From positions 62,001 through 126,000 of the forward strand of contig PALV01000015.1 of assembly GCA_002706685.1 (NCBI GenBank): a DNA stretch of 64,000 bases. Direction: 5' to 3'. Below the pieces are notes generated by a model. The model saw only the letters and a list, made by a program, of their open reading frames with translations. It was not told the origin of the DNA and did no database searches. A program made the translations under genes and the position numbers. Of this stretch, positions 11,069-19,595 are shown one piece after another (positions within the stretch are counted from its first letter, which is position 1; each line of letters begins with the position of its first letter). The DNA comes from Gammaproteobacteria bacterium. GTDB lineage: Bacteria > Pseudomonadota > Gammaproteobacteria > Pseudomonadales > Pseudohongiellaceae.

Positions 11069-11503
11069 ATGGAAATCGTACGCAAAAAACGCAAACCCAT
11101 GTCAGACATCAATGTGGTGCCATACATTGATGTGATGCTGGTATTGCTCATTGTGTTCATGGTGACCGCGCCGCTGCTGACCCAGGGCTTGCGGGTCGAC
11201 TTGCCGGAGGCGAATTCAGAGCCGCTGGAACTGGATGAAGAAGCGGAAACGCTGGTCATTGAACTGACCGCTGATAACCAGTACTTCATCAGTCTGGGCG
11301 TGACCGCGGAGGGCGAGCAGCAGGCAGTTGAGCTGGCCATGATAGGTCGACAGGTGGCACAGATTGTCGAGGTTAATCCGGGCATTCAGATTTTTGTGGA
11401 AGGCGATGCGCAGGCTGGATACGGCCCGTTCATCAGTTTGATGGAGGAGTTGCGCGCCGCTGGGGTTAACAGCCCCAATCTGGTAACCAAACCCGTGGAA
11501 TGA
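11069..11503 (+). CDS. tolR: Tol-Pal system protein TolR
   Basis: This 144-residue ExbD/TolR family protein has a short basic cytosolic start (KKRKPMSDINVVPYIDVML), one transmembrane helix around residues 19-38 containing the proton-carrying Asp21, and a periplasmic dimerisation domain ending in a helix and short tail. It completes the TolQ-TolR motor. It follows tolQ by 21 bases and precedes tolA by 4 bases. Confidence 0.96.
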   Translation: MEIVRKKRKPMSDINVVPYIDVMLVLLIVFMVTAPLLTQGLRVDLPEANSEPLELDEEAETLVIELTADNQYFISLGVTAEGEQQAVELAMIGRQVAQIVEVNPGIQIFVEGDAQAGYGPFISLMEELRAAGVNSPNLVTKPVE

Positions 11504-11507
11504 TGCT

Positions 11508-12335
11508 GTGACTGCGTTTAACGGTTATCCAATTTCGGTTCTACTGGCGGTGCTGTTGCATGGCCTGATCCTCGGCTCGCTGTTTATTATGCAGCGCGCC
11601 GACTCGGAAGTGCTGGATGTTGTGCGGCCGCCCGCCGTCAAGGCGCTGTTGGTGGAGGAGAATCCACAGACGCGGAATCAGCAGGTGCAGCAGCAACAGC
11701 TGGCAGAACAGCGCCGCCTGGAGCAGCAGCGGCAAGAGCAGGCGCGTCAGGAAGAGGCCAGACGTCAGGAGCAAGCCAGGCAGGAAGAAGCCCGGCAGGA
11801 GGCGGCACGTCAGGAGCAGGAGCGACAGGCGCAATTGCGGCGCGAGCGCGAACAGCAGGAACGCGAGCAGCAGGAACGGGAGCGTCTGGAGCGCGAAAGA
11901 CAGGAACGCGAAAGGCTGGAACAGGAGCGTCTGGAACAGCAGCGGCGCGAGGAACAGCAGCGACTGGAGCAGCAGCGTCAGCAGGAACAGGCGGCCCAGG
12001 CAGCCGCAGCGCAGGAAGTCGCGGAAACAGAAGCAGAGCAGGTCATGGCATATACCGCCATTATTCACGACCTGGTCCAGCGCAACTGGTCTCGACCGCC
12101 AAGTGCACGAAACAATATGACGGCCGTACTACGAATTCGGCTGGTACCGACGGGTGAGATAGTGGATGTGGAGATCGTCCGATCCAGTGGAGATGCAGCG
12201 TTTGATCGCTCGGCAGAAAACGCGGTGAGGGCTGTACGACGTTTTGAGCAATTGCAGGGGATGCCGCCGCGCATGTTTGAGCGCAGCTTCCGTACGCTGC
12301 TACTAACATTCAGACCGGAGGACTTATTAAATTGA
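11508..12335 (+). CDS. tolA: Tol-Pal system protein TolA
   Basis: A 275-residue envelope-spanning protein. The N-terminal anchor is VLLAVLLHGLILGSLFIM (about residues 9-26). Domain II (about 55-175) is a long Gln/Glu/Arg-rich helix made of RQEQ/RLEQ-like heptads, here unusually rich in arginine and glutamine rather than the Ala/Lys pattern of E. coli. Domain III (about 180-275) is the TonB-like globular end, with TAVLRIRLVPTGEIVDVEIVRSSGDAAFD. It links the TolQR motor to TolB and Pal. The start is GTG and the stop overlaps the tolB start. Confidence 0.95.
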   Translation: MTAFNGYPISVLLAVLLHGLILGSLFIMQRADSEVLDVVRPPAVKALLVEENPQTRNQQVQQQQLAEQRRLEQQRQEQARQEEARRQEQARQEEARQEAARQEQERQAQLRREREQQEREQQERERLERERQERERLEQERLEQQRREEQQRLEQQRQQEQAAQAAAAQEVAETEAEQVMAYTAIIHDLVQRNWSRPPSARNNMTAVLRIRLVPTGEIVDVEIVRSSGDAAFDRSAENAVRAVRRFEQLQGMPPRMFERSFRTLLLTFRPEDLLN

Positions 12336-13642
12336 TGATGCGCAAAGTGATGACTCTGGTGCTTGGCCTGCTGGTGTGGAATGCTGCACAGGCCGCCGAG
12401 CTGAATATCGAAATTACCCGTGGTGTGGATAACCCAATCCCCATCGCTGTTGTGCCATTTACATGGGGTGGCGGCCTGCCACCTGATGAAGATGTTGCAC
12501 AGACTATTGCCAATAACCTCGCCCAGGTGGGTGAGTTCAGGCCTTTGCCAAGAGCTAATATGCTCAGCCTTCCGGATGAAGAGGCTGAAGTGTTTTACCG
12601 GGACTGGCGTATTCTTGCGCAACAGTACCTGGTGATTGGCAAGATCAATCCGGTGCCTGGTGGCCAGATGGTGGAAGTGCAGTGGGAATTCTTTGATATT
12701 AACCGTGAACGTAAAGTCATGGGTGAAGTGCTGACTGGCAGCATTACCCAGCTGCGTGATATAGCCCATGAGATCAGTGATGTGATTTACGAGCAGATCA
12801 CTGCGCGCCGCGGCGCTTTCTCGACAAAAATCATGTACGTATCGGCAGAAGGCAATATTGGCGATATGACCTATCGTCTGCACATGGCCGACTACGACGG
12901 CCGTCGTTCACAGATTCTGCTGGAATCTCCCGAACCCATCATGTCGCCGGCATGGTCACCTGATGCCAGTCAGATCGCTTATGTGTCATTCGAGACCGAC
13001 CTGCCGCGCATCTATATACAGACGCTGGCGACCGGGGAGCGCCGTCAGGTTACCAATTTCTCTGGCATCAACAGTTCGCCAGTCTGGTCACCGGATGGCA
13101 GCAAGCTGGCCATGGTGCTGTCCAAAGACGGCAGTCCAGACGTTTACGTGCTGGACCTGGCAACCGACCAGCTGCGCCGCCTGACCGATCATCCGCGCGC
13201 GGAGACCGAGCCGGCCTGGTCGCGGGACAGCCAGAGTGTACTTTTTTCGTCTGACCGTACCGGTCAGCCACAGATATATAAGGTGGATGTTAATGGCGGT
13301 GGTTTCCCCGAACGCCTGACATTCGACTGTTTTTATTGCGCCAAGGGCCAGTTCCTCCCAGACGGTGTGAACCTGGTCCATATTCGTCGGGAAACACGGC
13401 AGGATAATACCTACAGTGTGGCCATCATGAATGTGGAAACGTCTCGGGTTATAACCCTGACGGATACGGCGCTAGATGAATCTCCCAGCGTGGCTCCAAA
13501 CGGAAGCATGATCATGTTCGGTACTACCTACAATGGGCGCGGCGTGCTGGATGCCGTCTCCATTGACGGACGTGTGAAGTTCCGTTTACCATCCCCGCAG
13601 GGCGATGTACGGGAGCCGTCCTGGTCCCCGTACCTGAATTGA
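12335..13642 (+). CDS. tolB: Tol-Pal system periplasmic protein TolB
   Basis: A 435-residue periplasmic protein with a signal peptide (VMTLVLGLLVWNAAQAAE, cleavage near residue 20), an N-terminal alpha/beta domain of about 140 residues, and a six-bladed beta-propeller. The propeller shows the repeated WSPDG-type motifs (PAWSPDASQIAYVS, PVWSPDGSKLAMV, PAWSRDSQSVLFSS). It binds Pal and is released by TolA. The ATG overlaps the tolA TGA. A TTG one codon upstream is nearer the GGAGGA ribosome site (12317-12322) and cannot be excluded; a second ATG follows directly. Confidence 0.96.
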   Translation: MMRKVMTLVLGLLVWNAAQAAELNIEITRGVDNPIPIAVVPFTWGGGLPPDEDVAQTIANNLAQVGEFRPLPRANMLSLPDEEAEVFYRDWRILAQQYLVIGKINPVPGGQMVEVQWEFFDINRERKVMGEVLTGSITQLRDIAHEISDVIYEQITARRGAFSTKIMYVSAEGNIGDMTYRLHMADYDGRRSQILLESPEPIMSPAWSPDASQIAYVSFETDLPRIYIQTLATGERRQVTNFSGINSSPVWSPDGSKLAMVLSKDGSPDVYVLDLATDQLRRLTDHPRAETEPAWSRDSQSVLFSSDRTGQPQIYKVDVNGGGFPERLTFDCFYCAKGQFLPDGVNLVHIRRETRQDNTYSVAIMNVETSRVITLTDTALDESPSVAPNGSMIMFGTTYNGRGVLDAVSIDGRVKFRLPSPQGDVREPSWSPYLN

Positions 13643-13690
13643 GGCTTTGCACACACTATCTTGCTAGCTTGTCTATTGGAGGACACTACA

Positions 13691-14236
13691 TTGGGTACGC
13701 AGATGAACACAATTTTAAGAACAACCGCTCTGGCCCTGACCATTTTCGGTCTGGCAGCCTGTAGCTCTACAAGTGAAACAGAAGACATGACCCCGGTCGC
13801 CCAGGAGTCTCAAGGTGAATCAGCTGCAGCACGTGCAGCCCGCCTGGAGCAGGAGCGTCTGGAGCGTGAGCGTCAGGAACAGCAGCGCCGCGAGCAGGCT
13901 GCCCTGAACACAACTGTTTTCTACTTTGATTTTGACGTGGCTGAGTTCCAGCCTTCAGATCGTGAAACTCTGGTTGTACACGCACGCAACCTGGCTTCCA
14001 ACCCGAATAGCCGTATTCGTCTGGAAGGCCATGCTGACGAGCGCGGTACCCGTGAGTACAACCTGGCTCTGGGTGAGCGTCGTGCCAACAGCATCCGTGA
14101 CTTCCTGATCGTAAATGGTGCATCACGCAACCAGATCGAAACAGTAAGCTACGGTGAAGAACAGCCCGCCGTCCGCGGTCAGACTGAACAGGCTTACAGC
14201 CAGAACCGTCGCGTGGAAATCAAACCAGCCGGTTAA
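13691..14236 (+). CDS. pal: Peptidoglycan-associated lipoprotein Pal
   Basis: This outer-membrane lipoprotein has the lipobox LAAC with Cys24, a short charged helix (about residues 50-75, Arg/Glu/Gln-rich), and an OmpA-like C-terminal domain. That domain binds peptidoglycan diaminopimelate (YFDFDVAEF, RLEGHADERG, YNLALGERRANSI). It is anchored to the wall and is the endpoint of the Tol system. The start is uncertain. A TTG here has a perfect GGAGGA seven bases upstream. The ATG at 13703 lies 19 bases from that site but is the more usual codon. Both give the same mature protein. Confidence 0.92.
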   Translation: MGTQMNTILRTTALALTIFGLAACSSTSETEDMTPVAQESQGESAAARAARLEQERLERERQEQQRREQAALNTTVFYFDFDVAEFQPSDRETLVVHARNLASNPNSRIRLEGHADERGTREYNLALGERRANSIRDFLIVNGASRNQIETVSYGEEQPAVRGQTEQAYSQNRRVEIKPAG

Positions 14237-14242
14237 TAAAAA

Positions 14243-15097
14243 ATGAAACCACTGCTGACCATTATAGCTGGTGCATCCCTTGCCTCCGTGCTTAGCACGG
14301 GGGCTTTGGCACAATCCAACGATGCCATGTCGCTGTTACTTGACCAGATTCGCGAACTGCGAGCTGAGGTCCAGACGCTGCGTGGCATGGTGGAAGAGCA
14401 CGGCTATGATATTCAGCGAATGCAGCAGGACTCTCTGGACAGATATACGGACCTGGATTCCCGCATCAGTACATTGTTCGAAGAACTGGATGGTGTGAGC
14501 AGCAGTGCTCCGATGTCCGTCCCAGGCACTGCAACAGCGGCTGGCGGTAATACGGCAGCCGATTCAGGCGTGGCAGGTAATATTTCCAGCATATCACCTA
14601 TCGCGAATGATCCGACAGTTGTCAGTTCCTCATCAATGCCTGCGACCCAATCACCTGCTGCAGGTGTTTCATCATCGACCTCTGCGAACCCGGCGGCACC
14701 CACAATGCAGCCGGGTTTGTTGACTGAGCAACAGCTATACGAACTGGCGCTGGATGCATTGCTGCAGCAACAGGCCTATCAGCAATCGATCACCCAGTTT
14801 GACCAGTATCTCCAGCAGTATCCCAGTGGCCGCTTTGTGACCAATGCGCATTACTGGAAAGGGCAGGCCTATGTGAACCTGTCCATGTTTCAAGAAGCGC
14901 GTGGCGCATTTGAAACCATCATCAATGACTACCCGGATGGTCGCAAGATCGAAGATGCGATGTATTCACTCGGTACGGTCTACCATCAACTGGGCGATAT
15001 AACACGCGCCCGTCAGATGCTGCAGGATGTGAGAACCCGCTTCCCGAATACCTCAGCAGCCAATCTGGCAGATATCTATCTGCGCACACTGAACTGA
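14243..15097 (+). CDS. cpoB: Cell division coordinator CpoB (YbgF)
   Basis: A 284-residue periplasmic protein with a signal peptide (residues 1-23, ending GALAQ), an N-terminal trimerising coiled coil (LLLDQIRELRAEVQTLRGMVEEHGYDIQRMQQ region), a Ser/Ala/Pro-rich linker at about 85-150, and C-terminal TPR repeats (QQAYQQSITQFDQYLQQYP, MFQEARGAFETIINDYPDGRK, GDITRARQMLQDVRTRFPN). CpoB coordinates Tol energy with peptidoglycan synthesis by PBP1B during division. It starts 6 bases after pal and closes the Tol-Pal gene set. Confidence 0.95.
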   Translation: MKPLLTIIAGASLASVLSTGALAQSNDAMSLLLDQIRELRAEVQTLRGMVEEHGYDIQRMQQDSLDRYTDLDSRISTLFEELDGVSSSAPMSVPGTATAAGGNTAADSGVAGNISSISPIANDPTVVSSSSMPATQSPAAGVSSSTSANPAAPTMQPGLLTEQQLYELALDALLQQQAYQQSITQFDQYLQQYPSGRFVTNAHYWKGQAYVNLSMFQEARGAFETIINDYPDGRKIEDAMYSLGTVYHQLGDITRARQMLQDVRTRFPNTSAANLADIYLRTLN

Positions 15098-15101
15098 TAC
15101 A

Positions 15102-15743
15102 GTGAACCTGCGAATTAATGAAATATTTCACTCCTTGCAGGGTGAAAGCAGCACTGTGGGTTTGCCAACCACCTTTGTCCGTCTGACCGGTTGTCCGCTT
15201 CGATGCGGGTACTGTGATACCGAATACGCCTTCCATGAGGGGCAGCAGAAGAGCCTGAGCGACATACTTGAGCAGGTGAGTGCCAATCGCGCCAAACATG
15301 TTTGTGTAACTGGCGGTGAACCTCTGGCGCAGCCAAATTGTCTGCCTCTGCTGACGCTGCTTTGTGATAATGGCTTCACAGTATCGCTGGAAACCAGCGG
15401 CGCCATGGACATATCTGCGGTCGATCAGCGCGTTAATATCGTCATGGACCTCAAAACTCCGGGCTCAGACGAATGTGACCGCAATCTCGAATCCAATATT
15501 GCTCATCTTAAATCAAGCGACGAAGTCAAATTCGTGATCTGTGACCGGCGCGATTACGAATGGGCCAAAGCCAAGATTGATCAGTATGATCTGCGTCATC
15601 GCGTACGCGAAATTCTGCTGTCGCCATCCTATGAGCAGGTGAAATACGCCGAGCTGGCACAGTGGATACTCGAGGACAAACTCGCGGTCCGGATGCAGGT
15701 ACAATTGCACAAGATTATCTGGGGTGAAGAGCCCGGTCGATAA
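15102..15743 (+). CDS. queE: 7-carboxy-7-deazaguanine synthase QueE
   Basis: A 213-residue radical-SAM enzyme that makes 7-carboxy-7-deazaguanine from carboxy-tetrahydropterin, the second dedicated queuosine step. The cluster-binding motif CPLRCGYC (Cys31, Cys35, Cys38) is complete and is followed by [15 protein letters not shown]. The start is GTG, 4 bases after the cpoB stop. Downstream it overlaps the open frame of queC. Together with queC here and queD at 35 kb, it supplies the preQ0 branch. Confidence 0.95.
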   Translation: MNLRINEIFHSLQGESSTVGLPTTFVRLTGCPLRCGYCDTEYAFHEGQQKSLSDILEQVSANRAKHVCVTGGEPLAQPNCLPLLTLLCDNGFTVSLETSGAMDISAVDQRVNIVMDLKTPGSDECDRNLESNIAHLKSSDEVKFVICDRRDYEWAKAKIDQYDLRHRVREILLSPSYEQVKYAELAQWILEDKLAVRMQVQLHKIIWGEEPGR

Positions 15744-15792
15744 CATCACCCGGTACTTACAGCCTTCAGACAGGCAGCAGCGGAGCAGGCTA

Positions 15793-16485
15793 GTGGAACA
15801 GCATCCGACAACGAAAAAAGCAGTCATTCTGGTCTCTGGTGGGCTGGATTCGGCGACCTGTCTGGCGCTGGCCGCCGAGCAGGGTTACGAGTGTTATGCC
15901 ATGAGCTTTGATTATGGTCAGCGCGCCAGCAGTGAGCTGGAGGCTGCCAGACGCCTGGCGGAGGCGGCCGGTGTGGCCCGTCATCTGGTGATACCGATCG
16001 GTATGGGGCAGATGGGTGGCTCAGCCCTGACAGATCACTCCGTAGCCATGCCTGAAGATGGTGTTAAAGACAATATCATTCCCATCACCTATGTGCCTGC
16101 CCGCAACACCATATTTCTGTCCTATGCGCTTGGCTGGGCTGAAGTGCTGGAAGCCAGGGCAATTTTTATCGGCGTCAATGCGCTGGATTACTCTGGATAT
16201 CCAGACTGTCGGCCCGAATTCATAGCAGCATTTGAAGCATTGGCAAATCTGGCAACTCGCGCTGGCGTTGAAGGTCAGTCGATAAAAATCGAGACACCAC
16301 TGATCTCCCTGAGTAAGGCGCAGATCATTGAAACAGGGAACCGCCTGGGTGTTGATTACGCCCTGACTGTCTCCTGCTATCAGGCTGATGCGCAGGGTCG
16401 CGCCTGTGGCCGCTGTGACAGTTGCCGACTGCGCCGCAAAGGATTTGACGACGCAGGTGTTGCAGATCCGACACATTATGCGTGA
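15793..16485 (+). CDS. queC: 7-cyano-7-deazaguanine synthase QueC
   Basis: A 230-residue ATP-dependent enzyme that converts carboxy-deazaguanine to preQ0. It has the PP-loop SGGLDSAT (residues 15-22), a C-terminal zinc site in the [17 protein letters not shown] segment, and the RRKGF ending typical of QueC. The frame is open back to 15724 inside queE. I chose the GTG at 15793 because GGAG stands seven bases upstream and the result matches family length. It lies just upstream of the tRNA-Lys promoter. Confidence 0.95.
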   Translation: MEQHPTTKKAVILVSGGLDSATCLALAAEQGYECYAMSFDYGQRASSELEAARRLAEAAGVARHLVIPIGMGQMGGSALTDHSVAMPEDGVKDNIIPITYVPARNTIFLSYALGWAEVLEARAIFIGVNALDYSGYPDCRPEFIAAFEALANLATRAGVEGQSIKIETPLISLSKAQIIETGNRLGVDYALTVSCYQADAQGRACGRCDSCRLRRKGFDDAGVADPTHYA

Positions 16486-16517
16486 TGCTTTATGGGGCAA
16501 TTTTTTTGCAAAAATAC

Positions 16518-16545
16518 TTGAGTTTTCTGTCACGCGTAGTATGAT
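16518..16545 (+). promoter_or_regulatory. Promoter of tRNA-Lys (and probably nadA)
   Basis: TTGAGT (16518-16523) and TATGAT (16540-16545) are spaced by 16 bases. They are followed by a GC-rich start region, as is common for stable-RNA promoters. The predicted start is about 8 bases before the mature tRNA. Confidence 0.55.
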
Positions 16546-16559
16546 GCGCACTCTCTTTT

Positions 16560-16634
16560 GGGGCGTTAGCTCAGTGGTAGAGCAGTTGGCTTTTAACCAA
16601 TTGGTCGATGGTTCGAATCCATCACGCCCCACCA
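16560..16634 (+). tRNA. tRNA-Lys (anticodon TTT)
   Basis: A 75-nt cloverleaf. The acceptor is GGGGCGT paired with ACGCCCC, the D stem GCTC/GAGC, and the anticodon stem GTTGG/CCAAT around loop CTTTTAA, giving anticodon TTT. The T stem is GATGG/CCATC with loop TTCGAAT, and the CCA end is encoded. It lies between queC and nadA, as in Pseudomonas. Confidence 0.97.
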
Positions 16635-16653
16635 CTTCATCTGTGCGAGCATT

Positions 16654-17739
16654 ATGAGCCAATCGTCACAGCCAGATGACAAGCTGATGTCCGATACTCT
16701 GCTGGTTAGGGAGTATCTGGAAAACCTCCCTCATAAAGCAGATCTGAGTGAATCCCAACGTGTCGAGTATCGCGATGCGATCAAGGCATTATTGCGCGAG
16801 AAAAACGCCACTCTGGTCGCACATTATTACACCGACCCGGAAATACAGGCGCTGGCCGAAGAGACTAATGGTATTGTAGCCGACTCTCTCGAGATGGCGC
16901 GTTTCGGTCGCGACTGTGACGCCGATGTGCTGGTGGTCGCCGGTGTACGTTTCATGGGCGAGACGGCCAGTATTCTGAGCCCGGAAAAAACCGTCCTGAT
17001 GCCAACCACGGAAGCAACCTGCTCACTGGACATCGCCTGTCCCATCGAAAAGTTCGCACCGTTCTGCGATCAGCATCCCGACCACACCGTGGTGGTTTAC
17101 GCCAATACCTCGGCTGCTGTAAAGGCGCGTGCCGACTGGGTGGTGACCTCCAGTATTGCGCTGGATGTTGTTGAGCACCTGAAAGCAAAAGGCGAAAAAA
17201 TTCTGTGGGCGCCCGACAAACACCTGGGGCACTATATCGAGCAGAAAACCGGCGCCGACATGTTGCTGTGGGACGCTGCCTGTATCGTGCATGAGGAGTT
17301 CAAGGCAAAGGGTCTGTTCGACATGAAAACCCTTTACCCGACAGCGAAGATTCTGGCGCACCCGGAGTCGCCGTCATCCGTACTTGCGATGGCTGATGTG
17401 GTGGGTTCAACCAGTCAGTTGATCAAGGCCGCCTGCGACCTGCCGGACGACACGTTTATTGTGGCGACCGATCAGGGCATCTTTTACAAGATGCAGCAAC
17501 TGGCCCCCGAAAAGAATTTTATTATCGCCCCGACTGCCGGCAACGATGCGACCTGTAAGAGTTGTGCCAGTTGTCCCTGGATGGGAATGAATTCATTGCA
17601 GGCGATGTACCAGTCGCTGAAAGACGGCAGTAACGAAATCAAAGTCAGTGCTGATCTGGCGCGTAAGGCGATGATTCCATTGCAACGTATGCTGGATTTT
17701 TCTGCCCAGCATAAGCTGGCCGTGAAAGGTAAAGCCTGA
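16654..17739 (+). CDS. nadA: Quinolinate synthase NadA
   Basis: A 361-residue iron-sulfur enzyme that condenses iminoaspartate with dihydroxyacetone phosphate to quinolinate in NAD synthesis. It has the [27 protein letters not shown] start, a Cys in the [10 protein letters not shown] segment, and the C-terminal [13 protein letters not shown] motif; conserved Cys residues ligate a [4Fe-4S] cluster. It starts 19 bases after the tRNA-Lys CCA end, so it may be read through from the tRNA promoter. A later ATG (16687) is a less likely start. Confidence 0.96.
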   Translation: MSQSSQPDDKLMSDTLLVREYLENLPHKADLSESQRVEYRDAIKALLREKNATLVAHYYTDPEIQALAEETNGIVADSLEMARFGRDCDADVLVVAGVRFMGETASILSPEKTVLMPTTEATCSLDIACPIEKFAPFCDQHPDHTVVVYANTSAAVKARADWVVTSSIALDVVEHLKAKGEKILWAPDKHLGHYIEQKTGADMLLWDAACIVHEEFKAKGLFDMKTLYPTAKILAHPESPSSVLAMADVVGSTSQLIKAACDLPDDTFIVATDQGIFYKMQQLAPEKNFIIAPTAGNDATCKSCASCPWMGMNSLQAMYQSLKDGSNEIKVSADLARKAMIPLQRMLDFSAQHKLAVKGKA

Positions 17740-17759
17740 TTCTTGATTGACTGCGCGAG

Positions 17760-19223
17760 CTAGCGCTCCTGCAGTTCGCGCTGCATCCGTTCCACTTCCC
17801 CAAGCCGCTGACGCAGACGACTGATTAGCGGAATATTCTGTTCACGATCGGTTTCAATCCGCAGAGCGTAATTGAGCTGTTCGCGTGCGCTGCGGAAATC
17901 CCCGACCAGAATAAAGTATTCAGCTCGTGCCTGATGCACTTTGCTGATATCGCCAACCTGACCCTGGGTCTCCGCAATCTGATACCAGAGGTTGTGATCT
18001 TCCGGTCGATTGATGGCATGTCGTTCCATGATTCGCGCCGCCTCGGCGTAATTGCGCTGTTCGATCAGGGCGTCAACACGTGTCATCGTCAGCGGGTGGT
18101 TTTCCGGGTTGATACGGATATGTCGATCCAGAAAGTCCAGCGCCTGTTGTGGCTCACCGCTCTGAGTCAGAATGTCGGCGCGCGTGACCACGTAGGTGAT
18201 ACGGTTCGGGTCACTGGCCAGGAGCAAATCAATGGATTCCAGCGCCTGACCATATTGTTCAGCTTTCAGCTGCGCCAGCGCCAGGCCGTAGGTGGCAGTT
18301 TTGCGCTCCTGTTCTGAGCGTGCACTACGCGAACGCTTGTTGAATTCTTCAAGCGCTGCTTCGGGGGAGTTCGCATAGTGCACCTCGATGCGTGCGCGAA
18401 TCAGGTGGTATTCCAGGGTGTCGCCGGTCGCAGAAGGACGATAGGGAATACGATTGGCGCGACTGCGTGCGTCGGCGATACGGGCTTCGGTCACCGGGTG
18501 GCTCAACAGAAATTCGGGTGGGCGGCTGCTGAAACGGCTCATATCCATCAGTCGCTCAAACAGGCTGGCCATGTCGGCCGGATCGTAGCCTGCCTCCACC
18601 ATGGTCCGCAGGCCAATGCGGTCAGCCTCTGCCTCGTTCTGGCGGGAGAAGCGCAGCTGGTTCTCGATAGAGCGACCCTGCGCTGCCATGACTGCCGCCG
18701 GCCCCGCCGAGCTGCCAGAACCCATCAGCACGATGCTTGCCAGCAGTGTTGCCAGTTCCGGAATGCGTCGGCGCTGCGCGTCTTCCACGCTGCGCGCAAA
18801 ATGGCGCTGGCTGACATGGGCGATTTCGTGAGCCATCACCGAGGCAAACTCGCCTTCGGTGTGTGCATTCAGAAACAGGCCGCCGTTGACGCCGATGACG
18901 CCACCTGGTGTTGCGAAAGCGTTAAGGGCAGGGCTGTCCACGACAATAAAGGCGAGCCGATAGTCCTGCAGATCACTGTGGACAGCGAGATTATGCGTAA
19001 AATTAACGACATAATCGTTGATCAGCGGATCGCTGATGGTGGGTGTCGTGCGTCGAACCGAGCGCAGAAAGTCACGCCCCAGCTTATATTCCTCATCCAG
19101 AGAAAAAATGCCGGAAATGCGATCCCCGAGAGTCGGCAACTGACTTTGAGCCAGTGCTGCCGGGCTTTGACAGCTCAGGGCAATCGCCACCGAGAGGGCG
19201 GTACTTTTAAGGATGCTGCGCAT
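17760..19223 (-). CDS. bepA: M48-family periplasmic metalloprotease with TPR domain, BepA-like
   Basis: A 487-residue protein with a signal peptide (cleaved after about residue 26, ALA-Q). The M48 peptidase domain carries the zinc motif HEIAH (His132, Glu133, His136), and a TPR-rich C-terminal half starts near residue 310. This is the BepA/YfgC architecture, a chaperone-protease that assists or removes stalled LptD and other outer-membrane barrels at the BAM complex. The upstream part of the frame to 19376 has no signal peptide, so the ATG at 19223 is chosen. It converges on nadA with a 20-base gap. Confidence 0.9.
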   Translation of the reverse strand: MRSILKSTALSVAIALSCQSPAALAQSQLPTLGDRISGIFSLDEEYKLGRDFLRSVRRTTPTISDPLINDYVVNFTHNLAVHSDLQDYRLAFIVVDSPALNAFATPGGVIGVNGGLFLNAHTEGEFASVMAHEIAHVSQRHFARSVEDAQRRRIPELATLLASIVLMGSGSSAGPAAVMAAQGRSIENQLRFSRQNEAEADRIGLRTMVEAGYDPADMASLFERLMDMSRFSSRPPEFLLSHPVTEARIADARSRANRIPYRPSATGDTLEYHLIRARIEVHYANSPEAALEEFNKRSRSARSEQERKTATYGLALAQLKAEQYGQALESIDLLLASDPNRITYVVTRADILTQSGEPQQALDFLDRHIRINPENHPLTMTRVDALIEQRNYAEAARIMERHAINRPEDHNLWYQIAETQGQVGDISKVHQARAEYFILVGDFRSAREQLNYALRIETDREQNIPLISRLRQRLGEVERMQRELQER

Positions 19224-19355
19224 AGAATTCCACTGATTGCATTCCCGATAATAGACCGATATTAACACAAATAATTCCGCAAACCGGGGGATGTCTCCGG
19301 GAGTAAATGTGCTTTTGCTATGCAGTGCCTGGCAATGCTTGATAAAATGCCCCGC

Positions 19356-19589
19356 ATGGAACCTGTCGCAGATCAAGAGTTGGACGTTAGCGGATTACAG
19401 TGCCCCATGCCTTTACTGAAGGCCAAGCTGGCACTGAATGCCCTGACATCACAGCAAGTGCTGAAAGTCGTTGCCACGGACCCTGGCTCGGAGCGTGACT
19501 TTTTTGCGTTTGTCCAGCAAAGTCGCCACGAAATACTGGCATTTGAAAAACAGCAGCAATCCTACTGTTACTGGATAAAAAAAGGCTGA
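19356..19589 (+). CDS. tusA: TusA-family sulfur carrier protein
   Basis: A 77-residue protein starting MEPVADQELDVSGLQCPMPLLKAK, with the carrier cysteine at residue 16 in the CPMP motif and the C-terminal YCYWIKKG strand. TusA-like proteins pass persulfide sulfur to tRNA 2-thiouridine synthesis or other acceptors. Other tus genes are not in this window, so the acceptor is open. Upstream ATGs at 19335 and 19347 in the same frame are alternatives; none has a clear ribosome site. It is followed 6 bases later by a perM-like gene, as in Pseudomonas. Confidence 0.87.
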   Translation: MEPVADQELDVSGLQCPMPLLKAKLALNALTSQQVLKVVATDPGSERDFFAFVQQSRHEILAFEKQQQSYCYWIKKG

Positions 19590-19595
19590 GTTCCC

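Noticed and set aside
11541..12068. Long leucine-rich open frame on the minus strand across tolA
   Set aside because: It is the antisense reading of the Gln/Glu/Arg-rich tolA helix; such codon bias opens a Leu-rich opposite frame. TolA is clearly the real gene.
12065..12883. 272-codon minus-strand frame across tolA/tolB
   Set aside because: Antisense to two conserved genes and has no recognisable domains.
18378..19265. 295-codon open frame opposite the BepA-like gene
   Set aside because: It has no family resemblance and overlaps a well-supported protease with signal peptide and HEIAH motif.
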